DNA of 64,000 bases, taken from assembly GCA_905250115.1 (NCBI GenBank), contig CAJNOI010000077.1, forward strand, positions 379,684-443,683, in the 5' to 3' direction. This DNA comes from Adineta steineri. Its lineage: Eukaryota > Rotifera > Eurotatoria > Adinetida > Adinetidae. This document shows, one piece after another, positions 12,148-23,073 of the stretch (position 1 is the stretch's first letter; each line of letters starts with the position of its first letter). A model generated the notes under the pieces. That model ran no database searches. It saw nothing but the letters and a program-made list of their open reading frames with translations, and was not told where the DNA came from. The position numbers were made by a program, and so were the translations under genes.

Positions 12148-14368
12148 ATGGCTACAGTTGGAAATGTTGACCCACTAAAATATACACGTGTATCGGATAT
12201 TGTCAATGAACCACTGGAGATGCTCATGCCAATTGAAGGGTACGAAGAAATGCCAATAGTACCATTAAACGAAGCTGTTGCACCACTTCTTTCGATTTTA
12301 CCTAAAATTCAAGATTATGCTGATATTGTGAAAAAACGATGTAAACTCATACCTCCAGATGGTTTAACACGGGATGAATCAGCTGCAATCATGCTTTACT
12401 CAATGGAATGGGAACCACATGAAGAATGTTTATCTTTTGCTCTCAATGCAGCTCTTCGCACTGAAGACAGGAAAGAATTAAAGCCATGGTTTTCGTATTT
12501 AAAACTTATTCTTACAGCACTTGAAAAATTACCATCCACACCGTCCAATGTGTTTCGTGGAATGAACTTAGATCTATCTAATCGATACAGTGTAAGAAAA
12601 ACATTTGTCTGGTGGGGATTTTCTTCATGTACAACATCGATAGAGGTACTCGAAGAAGAACAAATTTTAGGCAAAATTGGTCAAAGAACAGTATTTACTA
12701 TCGAATGTGACAGTGGCAAAGATATCAGTCGTCATTCGTATTATAAATCGAAAAAAAAAGTTCTTCTTCTGCCTGCTCGACAATTTATGGTAGTAGGTTG
12801 TTTTGAACAAGCACAAGGTCTTCATATAATTCAATTAAAAGAAACAAAACCTCCATTTACTCTTTTACAACCGGTTACAAATCAATCTGCACAAATTCAA
12901 TCAACACCGGGTAAGAGAAAAAATTATTTTATCAGTTGAAATATTAAATACAGAACATTTTGGTAGAGAACTATTTACGAGTCATAAAATTATAATGCTA
13001 GTTCGTTTTTGACAGAGTAAATTTTCATTTACTAAAATTTTTTCAGATAATTATCAAGTAGTTTTTTCTATAAAGCATCACAATCGTTGAAATAAGATAT
13101 AGACACTAGTGCGCATATGTTATACAATTGTTGTCGATGTGTTTTCTTTCTGAAGAAATTGTAATACTAGACGGAGCTGGAGCAGTACATGTTAAAACTG
13201 TATCAATCAGATTTTTAGATCTTGCTATTCCTGGTCAACCATCCCCTGACGAATCTTCAGGGGAGTCCCCAAGAAAATTCTAACAGGTGTGAGTGTAGTC
13301 AAAAGAGTATTTATCATCACGCACACCCAACTCTTTAGTTTAAAACTTTCAAATAAAAAATTATAACTTAGTAATAAAAAAAGAAGTTTTTCTTCTTATT
13401 TTCGCCCTTTCTTTGATTTAAAAATAATGAAAAAGATTTGAATAAAAAGAAGATCTTTTATTTTAGGACAAATTCAAACGAGAATGAATCATTATAATCA
13501 ATATGCAATTACTGTTGCTGGAGGAAAAGGGGATGGACAACAATTAAATCAATTCAATAGTCCTGAAGGGATATTTATTGATACTAAAAGATTAATCTAT
13601 ATTGCTGATTCTGGAAATCATCGTATTATTAAAAGAAACTTGAGTTTAAATACTGATAAAATTATTGCAGGTGGAGATAAAAATAATCAATTGACTTTTT
13701 CAACCAATATAGTTTTTGATAAAAAAACTAATTCTTTTATTATTTCTGATAAGAGAAGCAAACGTGTAATTCGATATTTTAATAAAAGAAAAATAAATCA
13801 ACAAATTATTATTTCAAATATTACTTGTCATGGTCTGGCAATCGATAAGAATGGATTTCTTTATGTTTCTGACTGTGAAAAACATGAAGTACGACGATGG
13901 AAACAACATGATAAAAAAGGTGAACTAGTTGCAGGTGGAAATGGAAAAGGAGATCATCCTAATCAACTCAATAATCCTCGTAATATCTTTGTTGATTATG
14001 ATTACTCTCTTTATATATCAGATTATAAGAATCATCGTGTAATGAAATGGAAAAAAGGTGCAAAAGAAGGAATTATTGTTGCTGGCGGAAATGATTATGG
14101 AAATAGTCTCAATCAATTGTCGTATCCTCAAGGAGTGATTGTCGATCATGTGGGTCAAATCTATGTGGCAGATCGTGATAATGCTCGAGTAATGCGTTGG
14201 TGTGAAGAAGATGAAGAAGGTGAAATTGTTGTCGGTGGAAATGGTTGGGGAAGTCAATCAAATCAACTGGATTCGCCTCAAGGTTTATCATTTGATAAAG
14301 AAGAAAATCTTTATGTTGTTGATAAAAACAATCATCGAATCCAAAAATATGAAAAACTTTCGAATTAA
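12148..14368 (+). CDS. ART-NHL fusion, catalytically degenerate ART (gene C)
   Basis: 554 residues from exons 12148-12910 and 13467-14368, joined in phase 1. The N-terminal module is an arginine-type ADP-ribosyltransferase nearly collinear with gene K: conserved Arg137 (VFRG) and SSCTTS (159-164). Where gene K has the catalytic E202-x-E204, this copy reads K202-K-K204 (nine A residues at 12751-12759). Loss of both glutamates should abolish arginine transfer, so I infer a pseudo-enzyme unless the A-run is an assembly error. Exon 2 is a six-bladed NHL propeller of the 'QIQT' subtype shared with D, I and K. The start chosen is the MATxGNVD methionine conserved with gene K; an upstream in-frame ATG at 12130 is possible. 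The intron holds palindrome 3 and a stray coding-like fragment. Confidence 0.85.
13137..13283 (+). other. Coding-like fragment inside the gene C intron
   Basis: A 48-codon open frame starting MCFLSEEIVILDGAGAVHV and ending in a Pro/Ser-rich stretch (PGQPSPDESSGESPRKF). Its composition is protein-like and quite unlike the surrounding intron, and I recognise no family. It stops three bases before palindrome 3. It may be a remnant of an inserted gene, an alternative exon or chance. Confidence 0.3.
13286..13329. repeat. Telomere-like palindrome 3
   Basis: GGTGTGAGTGTAG arm, spacer TCAAAAGAGTATTTATCATC, CACGCACACCC arm. The spacer is clearly related to that of palindrome 6 (16313), so the two are copies of one unit. 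It lies in the ART-to-NHL intron of gene C. Confidence 0.65.
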
Positions 14369-14668
14369 AACTATTTTAATTTTATTTGATAAAATTTTGT
14401 TTTTTTATTTTTGAAAATAAATAAAAAAAAATTAATTTATGAAAAATCTTGACGAAATAAATATTTGTTAATTTTAATTCTAAAGTAAAAAACCAAAATG
14501 AATAAAATAATTCTGATAGAATTTTCGCTGAATGAACCAAACTAAAAGAATTTGAAATAAAATTGAATTAGAAAAAATTTAACTTTTATAGAAAAATAAA
14601 ATAAAATATTTTTTCAAATTGAGACAAATATTTAAAATAATGAAAAAACCTTGTAAATATAAACAATC

Positions 14669-14720
14669 GGTGGGTGTGGATATTATATTGATCTCATATT
14701 TTCATCCACATCCTCCTCCA
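14669..14720. repeat. Telomere-like palindrome 4
   Basis: GGTGGGTGTGGA arm, AT-rich spacer, CATCCACATCCTCCTCC arm. Confidence 0.65.
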
Positions 14721-14992
14721 GGTGTTCATGTTTAATGTATATCTCTTGTATATTCATCTAACTTCATTCCACAAAAATATTAAGTAATCTTATTCTCTAA
14801 TAAAAATGGAATTTATTATGTTTCATTGAATTTAAAATGTGAAAACTTGTCTTTCTATATATAATGTATGTTAAAACTATCCGAATGTTTGCTTTTTCAC
14901 CACTTTTATCCTTCGTATTAATATATGTAATTCAGGATTTTTACTGTATCGTAGTATTTGAATAAAATAGAACAGAACTATTTTTATATTTC

Positions 14993-15066
14993 TTCATTTC
15001 TATCTGCGCATATATTCTATATGAAAATTGATAAGAGGCATATTTGACAATGGCGTAATATATTGA
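14993..15066. repeat. Dispersed 75-bp repeat, copy 1
   Basis: Shares a block containing ATTGATAAGAGGCATATTT and TGGCGTAATATA with 45273-45349. Both copies lie a few hundred bases downstream of an NHL gene. Confidence 0.6.
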
Positions 15067-15382
15067 AGAATATACCAAGTAAGCAAAACAATTATACTTT
15101 TCAAAAACTACACAATCTATTTATTCATGTTTCGAATTACATTAAAATTCGATGATTTTATAAGTTTTACAAAGATTTCATACATCACAAAATAAAGATA
15201 AGTATAATGTAACAAAACTGAAATCGAGTTATATATTATTTGATCTATTTCTAAAAAATATTTATATTAGATTTCTTAACAATAATTGTTCTTTTTTTTT
15301 ATATGTTTTTGAAGTCAACTCAAAATCATAATTAACTTTTGTCTAAGTATTATACAATCAAATATAAGATTTTTTTTTCAGA

Positions 15383-15453
15383 AGAGGGTGTGGGTGTGGG
15401 TGTGGATGTGGGTATTTCATCCCCACATATACTTACCCACACCCACACCCTCT
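15383..15453. repeat. Telomere-like palindrome 5 (longest perfect arms)
   Basis: The clearest member. A 19-bp arm (15383-15401: AGAGGG followed by TGTGGG hexamers) is exactly complementary to 15435-15453. The left side continues with TGTGGA and TGTGGG. It abuts the left inverted repeat of the element at 15453-15734. Confidence 0.9.
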
Positions 15454-15734
15454 GTTTTTTCCTACATTTTGTGAGAAATCCTTAAGATTTTAACTTCACA
15501 ACCTTATAAATGAAAGCAAAAGTATTATTGAGGGTAAGAATCAGCATTAGGACGAAGATGATAGCAAGGGGACGAAGATAGAGCTGACGAGCATGAGAAT
15601 AAGGGTGTAGGCGATCGCCTGACCTTCATCCTGACTATGCGTTCATTGTGACCATTATTGTCACTCTCATTCTCAATGTCTAGATCGTGTAAGTTAAAAT
15701 GTTAAGGATTTCTCACAAACTGTAGGAGAAAACA
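15453..15734. mobile_element. MITE-like element with 44-bp terminal inverted repeats
   Basis: The left end 15453-15496 and right end 15691-15734 are inverted copies matching at 41 of 44 positions (core GTGAGAAATCCTTAA). The 194-bp interior is richer in G and C than its surroundings and has no coding potential. No clear target-site duplication is visible. This is a non-autonomous DNA-transposon type; the family is unknown. Confidence 0.75.
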
Positions 15735-16312
15735 CAATAATTTTAATTTGCCCTAGATTTTAATTTCCCCTATAGCATTTATATTGAAAGTTAAAATAAA
15801 TTAGATTAATTTTGTTTTTTGTTATAGAAATATTGTCATTCTATTATAATCAATTAATTAGTTATTAAAAATGAAATTTAATTTAACAAATAATATCTTA
15901 ATTTCATCTATAGAATTTGTGATGTATGGGCATAGATTGTTATCGTTCTTTTTGTTTTAGTTTGTTTTTTCCTTTCTGTACATGGGGTTAGTATATATAT
16001 TTCACATATATGTTTCTTTCGTTCTCTTGTATTCACTAGGATTATTCCAAGAGGGAATAATCCCGTTTAAAATATTCCTTCTTCTACATATGTTCCATGA
16101 TATATATAGATGTGTGTGAAGTAGTATATTGGACAACAAAGTATCATTCGACACTCACACTTCAGGACGTGACAGAATTTATTCTGAATACTTATCCATA
16201 TTACAAGTCTTTATTTCCTTTGAAAGTAAATCAAAATTTCAAATCATTTTCTCAATTATTTATTCAATATTTCATATTTTTTTTATTCAATTAGAAATTA
16301 TTTATCTAACTT

Positions 16313-16372
16313 GAGCGTGTGAGCATATTCAAAAGAATATTTAGCATCACACATACCCACACCTACACCCTC
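16313..16372. repeat. Telomere-like palindrome 6
   Basis: GAGCGTGTGAG arm, spacer CATATTCAAAAGAATATTTAG, then CCCACACCTACACCCTC. The spacer matches palindrome 3. A reading frame through the right arm gives a Pro/Thr-rich stretch ending at a GT donor of the right phase for gene D; I treat that as coincidence. Confidence 0.65.
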
Positions 16373-17196
16373 AATAACAACAAATCAAATAACAACTCAA
16401 TCTCAAATAGGACAAAGTATGTTTTATTAAATAAAAAATAGTTTTATTATTTCTAAAATTAAGATAGAACTTTTTCATAGATTATTTTTATTATTTAAGT
16501 AACAATTTCAATTAATTTTCCAAATCATATTATTCTTTTGAAAATGAAAATCAATCAGATTAATTTTATTTCTTTGTCATAAACAATATTTTCAAATTTT
16601 TTTTGATATTCTAATTAATTAAATAATTGATTATTTAACAAAAAAAATCTAGTTCACAAATAATATCATCATTTCATCTATAGAATTTATTCAAAATATT
16701 TATTTATGTTAGTAAGAATAATTCGATTAAATATTTTCAATTCATTTTTTAATTTAAGTATTTATTCTATTCACTATTTTCTATAAAATCATTACTTTTT
16801 ACTTTTTGGTTTTTTAAAAGAGTTATTCTAATAGAAAATTCAAATCTAAACAAATCTCTGAGGATAAATAGAATTTTTATATTTTTTTCATCTGAAAAAT
16901 GTCTTTTATTATTTTAATGAAAAGATTATCTTGTTTTTAAATTTTTGGATACATTTAGGTTAAGTTTAACTCTTTAGTTTAAAATCGTTGAAAGAAAAAC
17001 GATTTCCATTTGAAAAAAAGATTTTCCTGAATTAAACTTTGATGAGAATCAATTAGAGAATTTTGAAAAAAAAAGTCTCAATTGCAAGAAAAAATTATTT
17101 GAAATTGATTTTGTTCGACTAAAAATTAAATTTAACAAAAAGAAAATATTATTTTATTAAAATAAATTCAAATACAAGTTTTTCTTCTTATTTTAG

Positions 17197-18119
17197 AACA
17201 AATGAAAACAAAAAAGAATCAGTTTCAACGATTTGGAATTACTGTTGCTGGAGGAAATGGATGGGGTCTTATTAAACCAGTATTAAATCAATTCTCTATT
17301 CCTCATGGGATCTTTATTGATAGTGATAAATCAATGTATATTTCTGATTGTCATAATCATCGCATTGTTAAATGGAAATTGAATTCAGATACTGGTGAAG
17401 TCATTGCAGGTAGAAATGGATTTGGAGATCAAAATGATCAATTGTATTGGCCAAAAACTATAATTTATGATAAAGAAAATAATTCTTTTATTATTTCTGA
17501 ATGGGGAAACAACCGAGTAATTCGATATTTTGATAATAATCAAACAAATCCACAAATTATTATTTCAAATATTACTTGTCATGGTCTGGCAATCGACAAA
17601 AATGGATTTCTTTATGTTTGTGATTGGAAGAATCATGGAGTAAGACGATGGAAACAAGGAGATACAGAAGGTGAACTAGTTGCAGGTGGAAATGGTGAAG
17701 GAAATCATCTTAATCAACTTAATAATCCTCGTAATATTGTTATTGATGAAGACTATTCTCTTTATATATCAGATACTTCGAATCATCGTGTAATGAAATG
17801 GAAAAAAGATGCAAAAGAAGGAATTATTGTTGCTGGTGGAAATGGTCAAGGAAATAGTCTCAAACAACTGTCTTCTCCTTATGGAGTGATTGTTGATCAT
17901 TTAGGTCAAATCTATGTGGCAGATTCTCGGAATAATCGAGTAATGCGTTGGTGTGAAGGAGATGAAGAAGGTGAAATTGTTGCAGGTGGAAATGGTGAAG
18001 GAAGTGAATCAAGTCAATTGAATTATCCCAAAGGTTTATCATTTGATGATGAAGAAAATCTTTATGTTGTTGATTCTTGGAATCATCGAATCCAAAAATA
18101 TGAAAAACTTGAAATTTAA
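17197..18119 (+). CDS. Orphan NHL propeller exon, probable 5'-truncated ART-NHL copy (gene D)
   Basis: A six-bladed NHL propeller of the 'QIQT' subtype, nearly collinear with the second exons of genes C, I and K. It starts after a TTTTAG acceptor at 17191-17196 with the same phase as its paralogues. An ATG at 17202 could start a short stand-alone protein of 305 residues. I found no ART, B-box or membrane exon in the 2.8 kb upstream. That upstream DNA (about 16856-17010) is similar to the intron of gene K, so I infer a duplicate that has lost its first exon. The propeller itself has no stops or frameshifts. It may be a pseudogene, a start-at-ATG gene, or a gene with an unrecognised first exon. 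Confidence 0.7.
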
Positions 18120-18975
18120 AATATTTTTGGTTTACTTTGATGAAGTTTTTATTTTTATTTTTGAAAATAAATAAAAAACATTTGTTCATGAAAAATCTTC
18201 AACAAAAATAAATGAAAATAAATTAATATTATTTAATTTTAGTTTTGAATTACAAAATCAAAATAAATAAAATAATTCTGATAGAATTTTTGTGGAATGA
18301 ATCAAATTAGAAGATTTTGAAAGAAAATCTAAGTAGAAAAGGTTTAATTTTTATAGAAAAATAAAATAAAAAATATTTTTCAAATTGACAAAAATATTTA
18401 AAATACTAACAAAACTTGTAAATAGAAACAAATTGTTTTTTTGTTCGGTTTATTTTTGTGATTTTATGATTTATTGAGAGAAAGGGAAGAGAGAAAATAA
18501 AAAAGATAAATCAAGAAAATAAATTTGTTGAAATCGAAAATTAGATTAAGAAAATCTATTTGCTTAAAGAAGAAATTAGTTTTGCGTTTAAATATTAAAA
18601 ATAAAAGAATATAATTCATTAAAATAAAAATAAACAAAAGCAAATTTGTTTTGCTTTATTAAAAATCAAAATTGTAGGAAAAAAATAAAATCGAAATTTC
18701 AATCTTTTAATAAACAATTTCTTGTTCTTCAGTGTTCAACCAACAAACGAATACAAATCACACGAATTAGTTATTTTATTTTATTGACTGAACTTCTTTT
18801 CTTTGAGAAATAATTGTCAACTCATTGAAAAACAACACATATTCATCCTAGAATTTTGAAGATGAACAAATTATGAATATAAAAATGAATGTGAATCAGT
18901 TCATCGACAGATTTCGATCATTGCTTCTTTTATTAGTAAAACATTCAAACTTGATAATTTAATTTATGAACTAAA

Positions 18976-19028
18976 GCGTGTGTGGGTGTCGATATAAGTT
19001 AAAGATCGCACGCACACCCACATCCTCA
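18976..19028. repeat. Telomere-like palindrome 7
   Basis: GCGTGTGTGGGTGT arm, spacer CGATATAAGTTAAAGATCG, CACGCACACCCACATCCTC arm. Its flank (18871-18975) is duplicated at 42058-42164, where the palindrome sits in the opposite orientation (see findings). Confidence 0.8.
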
Positions 19029-21573
19029 AGACGACATACTCTCTGGTTCAGAGACTTCTAAAATAGAGATGGAGTCAAAGTGGAGTGGATTGCATAGCAA
19101 CGATTGCCCATCTTCGGCATGTAACGCGAGACATGTTGTGGTCATAGATGAAAACATTTCAAGCACGTCCTTGTCATTTTCTAATATGTCAACTTTTCAA
19201 CATGTAAGATTTTCTAGCAACACCGAGTACTAACGCTATGCTAAATAAGAAAAGTTAGAAGATTTAAGCACATTTTGTAATATTACAGACCGATAATTCA
19301 TATAGGAGGACTATAGCGATGTCTTTTTCTCATCTACCACACATGCATTATCCAATTTTTTTGGATCAACATCGAGTACTCACGTTAGTTTTATAATTTT
19401 TATATATACAAAAAATCCTTCTCACAACATTTAACATTGAAAAAATGCCATTATTTCATTTGAAAGGAAATTAGTCAAAAGAAAATATTTTAAACAATAG
19501 ATAAAGCGCACAATATTCATTTGTTCTCATAATTATCTGCAATAATCAATAAACTTCTGCGTCACCAATGACTAACACTATGTTATTAGATAAAATATTT
19601 GCTCAATGTTGTAATCTACTACAGTGTATATCGGCAAATATAGACCAACATCTCCGTTAATGGATCATATAAGTCAACATTCTTTAAATATCCCTTTGCA
19701 TGATATTGTTCACCAACTACTAAAGCATTCCCATCATTCAACAAGGATGCACTATGATACATTCTTTTCATACTTGATTAGTTGCTGCTATTTTCAAAAA
19801 TATGATTAATATTGTACTACTTTGTTTTTTTCTTAAAACGCTCATCGTAGAAATAACATCAAGATTAATCTACAACAATCGTTTTTTCTCTTCTAAACCA
19901 AGTTCTACTAGTTTACCTTTTTTAAAATATGAACTCATCATAAAGAACTACTTCATTGATTTGTATTTGTCTCCATAATCAAAGATGTTAGATACCTTTA
20001 GTTAACGTTAATCTGTCAAATGTATATTCTGCTTAGTTTTAGCTACAAAGAAATGAATAAAATTAGTATCTGTTATATTTTTTTGTATTTTCATTGATTA
20101 AGAAAAAGCAGTATTCATATGACTTGCATTTCAACAAATACTTTATATCGTAAGAGTATCCTCATTGACGTCAGTTGTTGATAAAGCTTTTTAGAAAATG
20201 TGAAATCACTCAACGATATTTTTCTTTATTCCGGTAATGAATAGAAGTGCAGGAGATAATTTATTTTTTTTACAAAGAGAAAAACAACATTGATTTTTTG
20301 AGCTGATGATTATTTGATAGCTTGGCTTTGCTGTTAACGAGAGGACTAATTTTCTTAAAAAAGACAAAGTATTTTTTTCAAACAAGAATTGAATTATTCA
20401 AGGTGAGTTTTGATAAAATTTTCATCTTTGGTCAATGAATTTAGTTATTGATGACTATAGTTAATTGTCAAAGATTGAAACGAGTCAAAATACTTCAATT
20501 CGACTAGATATACATCCAAGAAAATATCTGACTCAGTTCAATTCGTTTTCAATCTCTGATGCAGAACCTACTTAAATCAAAACTAGATTTTATTTCAAAA
20601 TATTAATATTTTCGGTATATTTACTCTCTATGTAAATAGAATACAAAACAGTTGCAAAAACTACCAATGCTACTTATTATTATTATTATTATAAACAAAA
20701 TCGAAAGTTTTATATAAATGACCACTAATATTGAATAAATAAAAAGATTTATCAATATTCGAAGATATTTGATAGATCTTTCAAAATCTTTAGAAAATCT
20801 ATATATAAATTGATGTACGTAAGCTAATAGATGGTTCAGAATACATGGATATACTGTTTAGAATTAACATGAATCGAAATTAATTAAAATACAAAATCTT
20901 TATCTCTATTTATATTCTTTTTTTTAAACATTAACGGGAAATTAATTAATTATGAAACTCTTATGATATAAAAACATTATGCGACTTAAGTATATTAAAT
21001 ACAAAGTTCAATTACGAGTTTTCATTCTATATTTTTCAGAAAAAAAGAATGTAGATATGAGTATGGATAGATGTGCATGACTATACTGTTTAAACTCGTT
21101 TTTTAATTATTTTACCAATTCAGTTATATGCTTCAAAAAGTTTAAGAAATTTCTACACAGCTCTCAGGATGATTCATGTAAAATTGTGTAAAATATATTT
21201 TTCTTTTGATATAAATTAGTCTTGTGATTTAGATACAAGTAATGCGTTTGTTTTGATGGACTCTGTTTGGCTCAATTTAAGAGAAAATGAAAATGGCATG
21301 AACTCTTAGCTAATATATCCTAAATCACAATTTTAAAGACGGTAATATAAATTCAACGAAAGTTATCCTACTGATTCAACCGGCAACCTTGTTCTAATCT
21401 GACTGACTGATTTTCTAGTACTGAAAACTCTATTTGTTCAATCCTGAGTCTAAAACATCCTTTTTTTCTGTTTATTGTACTCAGTTTTTCTGAGTAGGGA
21501 GTAATTAGCAAGAAAAACTTTGACGATAAAAATCTAGATGCAGGAGGTACTAACCTGATGATGATAAGCCATC

Positions 21574-21648
21574 GTGTAGGTGGGGTGTGACTATAGGTAC
21601 GAGAGCATCATGATCAACTGGCAATCACACCCACAGCCACACCCTCGA
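21574..21648. repeat. Telomere-like palindrome 8
   Basis: GTGTAGGTGGGGTGTGA arm (21574-21590), 33-nt spacer, then TCACACCCACAGCCACACCC. Confidence 0.7.
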
Positions 21649-21774
21649 GATTTTAATTATTTATGATTTAATATTTAAAATTGATTAAATTTCTAATATA
21701 TGAAATGTTTTATTTTATAATTTCAAGTAAAATTAATTCGAAATACTAGTTCAGCTCATTAATCAATTAAAAAT

Positions 21775-21832
21775 GGTATGGGCGTGGATATGACAGTACC
21801 ATAATCAACTAACACCCAGACTCAAATCCCTT
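21775..21832. repeat. Telomere-like palindrome 9
   Basis: GGTATGGGCGTGGAT arm and a degenerate AACACCCAGACTCAAATCCC arm. The spacer shares ATCAACT with palindrome 8, 130 bp away. Confidence 0.5.
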
Positions 21833-23073
21833 AAGATGGTTTAAATTTATCTTTCATATATACAATTAAGAAGTTAACAGGTAAAAATCTTTTAAAATCG
21901 ATTTTTTTACGTCTTTTCTAATATGGGTATCGATAGAAAAGTTCTCGCATAAATCAATTGAGTATTTTAAAAATATTAGAAAAAACTGATATTAAGAAGA
22001 AAACGATGCAGGGTAGAAACAGTTGATATAAAAGAGAACATAACAATAAAGGAAAAAAACGATTGGAGTAAAATAATGAATCGATATGAAAGAATAACAA
22101 AAACCAATAAGCAAGTATACAGGAAAGAAAGGAAGTGTTTATGTACACACATGTGCACGTAGCTAGTCGGTTATGTACACATATATCTACAGGTAACAGC
22201 TATTCACACATAGGTAGGCATAATCATCTTATTATTTTATACGTATTTCTTCATTAATATAAACTAAATGTCTTATCTTTTGAATTATTTTATTTTATTT
22301 ATAGCTATGTATTATGTTGTATATTAATATAAAATTCATAATGTAATTGAGTGGATTTTTGATTCATCTTTTATATACCTTCTAATAGAATTACTATGAT
22401 GAGATACATATATTATATTTCGGTATTGCAGACGACCTAAGAATTCTTTCATTATATTTCGTCGATGAATGTTTAACATTTACTGGTTGATAATATTCAG
22501 TGAATAGAGAAATGAAAAAAATTGCATTAAAATGATGAAACAGACATTATTTTTTTATGTATTTTAATTATTGAGAATGAAATATGTCGAAAATATTGTC
22601 CATATCATCATACGAGATGCCTTTTTTCTTTGTGTTTTTCATACACCAAAGTCACCATTTTTTTATTCCGTGAGTAGATAATGAATCAATTTTCAAATTC
22701 TTCCTTCGTAAAGAAAAAATGTTTATCTTAATTCATTTTACTGGATGAAGAACTACGATGAGCACGAATAAATCCTTAAACTTAAGTATACTAGCAAAAT
22801 GACGTTTGTTGTGTAGTAGACATCGAGAATGAATATAATAGACTATTTACTAGTATACTATTATTCATTTAGTACTATAAATGAGATTATATTAAAACAG
22901 TCCATTTGATTATTCAACATTTTATTGAAAAAAATTCATAAAAAATTTTCTTTTTTCTTATCTTATCTAAAAATAAAAATAAATTATAAAACTTAATTCA
23001 TTTGAAAATAAAAACAAATTTCTAATATTTTCATTGATTATTTTAGACAAAATATAAAGAACATAACAGTGTA

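Larger units (their letters stand above)
14369..17196. other. Intergenic, palindromes plus one MITE
   Basis: It holds palindromes at 14669, 15383 and 16313, a 75-bp dispersed repeat at 14993 and an inverted-repeat element at 15453-15734. The last part (about 16856-17010) is similar to the ART-NHL intron of gene K (49408-49550), so it is probably old intron sequence. Open frames at 16097-16314 have no recognisable content. Confidence 0.5.
18120..23073. other. Long intergenic stretch, 3 palindromes
   Basis: About 5 kb with no supportable gene. It contains palindromes at 18976, 21574 and 21775 and a short TTA-type microsatellite near 20678. A segment at 18871-19028 is duplicated at 42058-42218. 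The last 120 bp (22950-23046) resemble the DNA upstream of gene G (31610-31718), including the acceptor-like ATTATTTTAG. Confidence 0.5.

Noticed and set aside
16350-16435. Possible Pro/Thr-rich linker exon for gene D through the C-arm of palindrome 6, ending at a GTATG donor of correct phase
   Set aside because: The protein would be encoded by the repeat itself, and no start or upstream exon was found.
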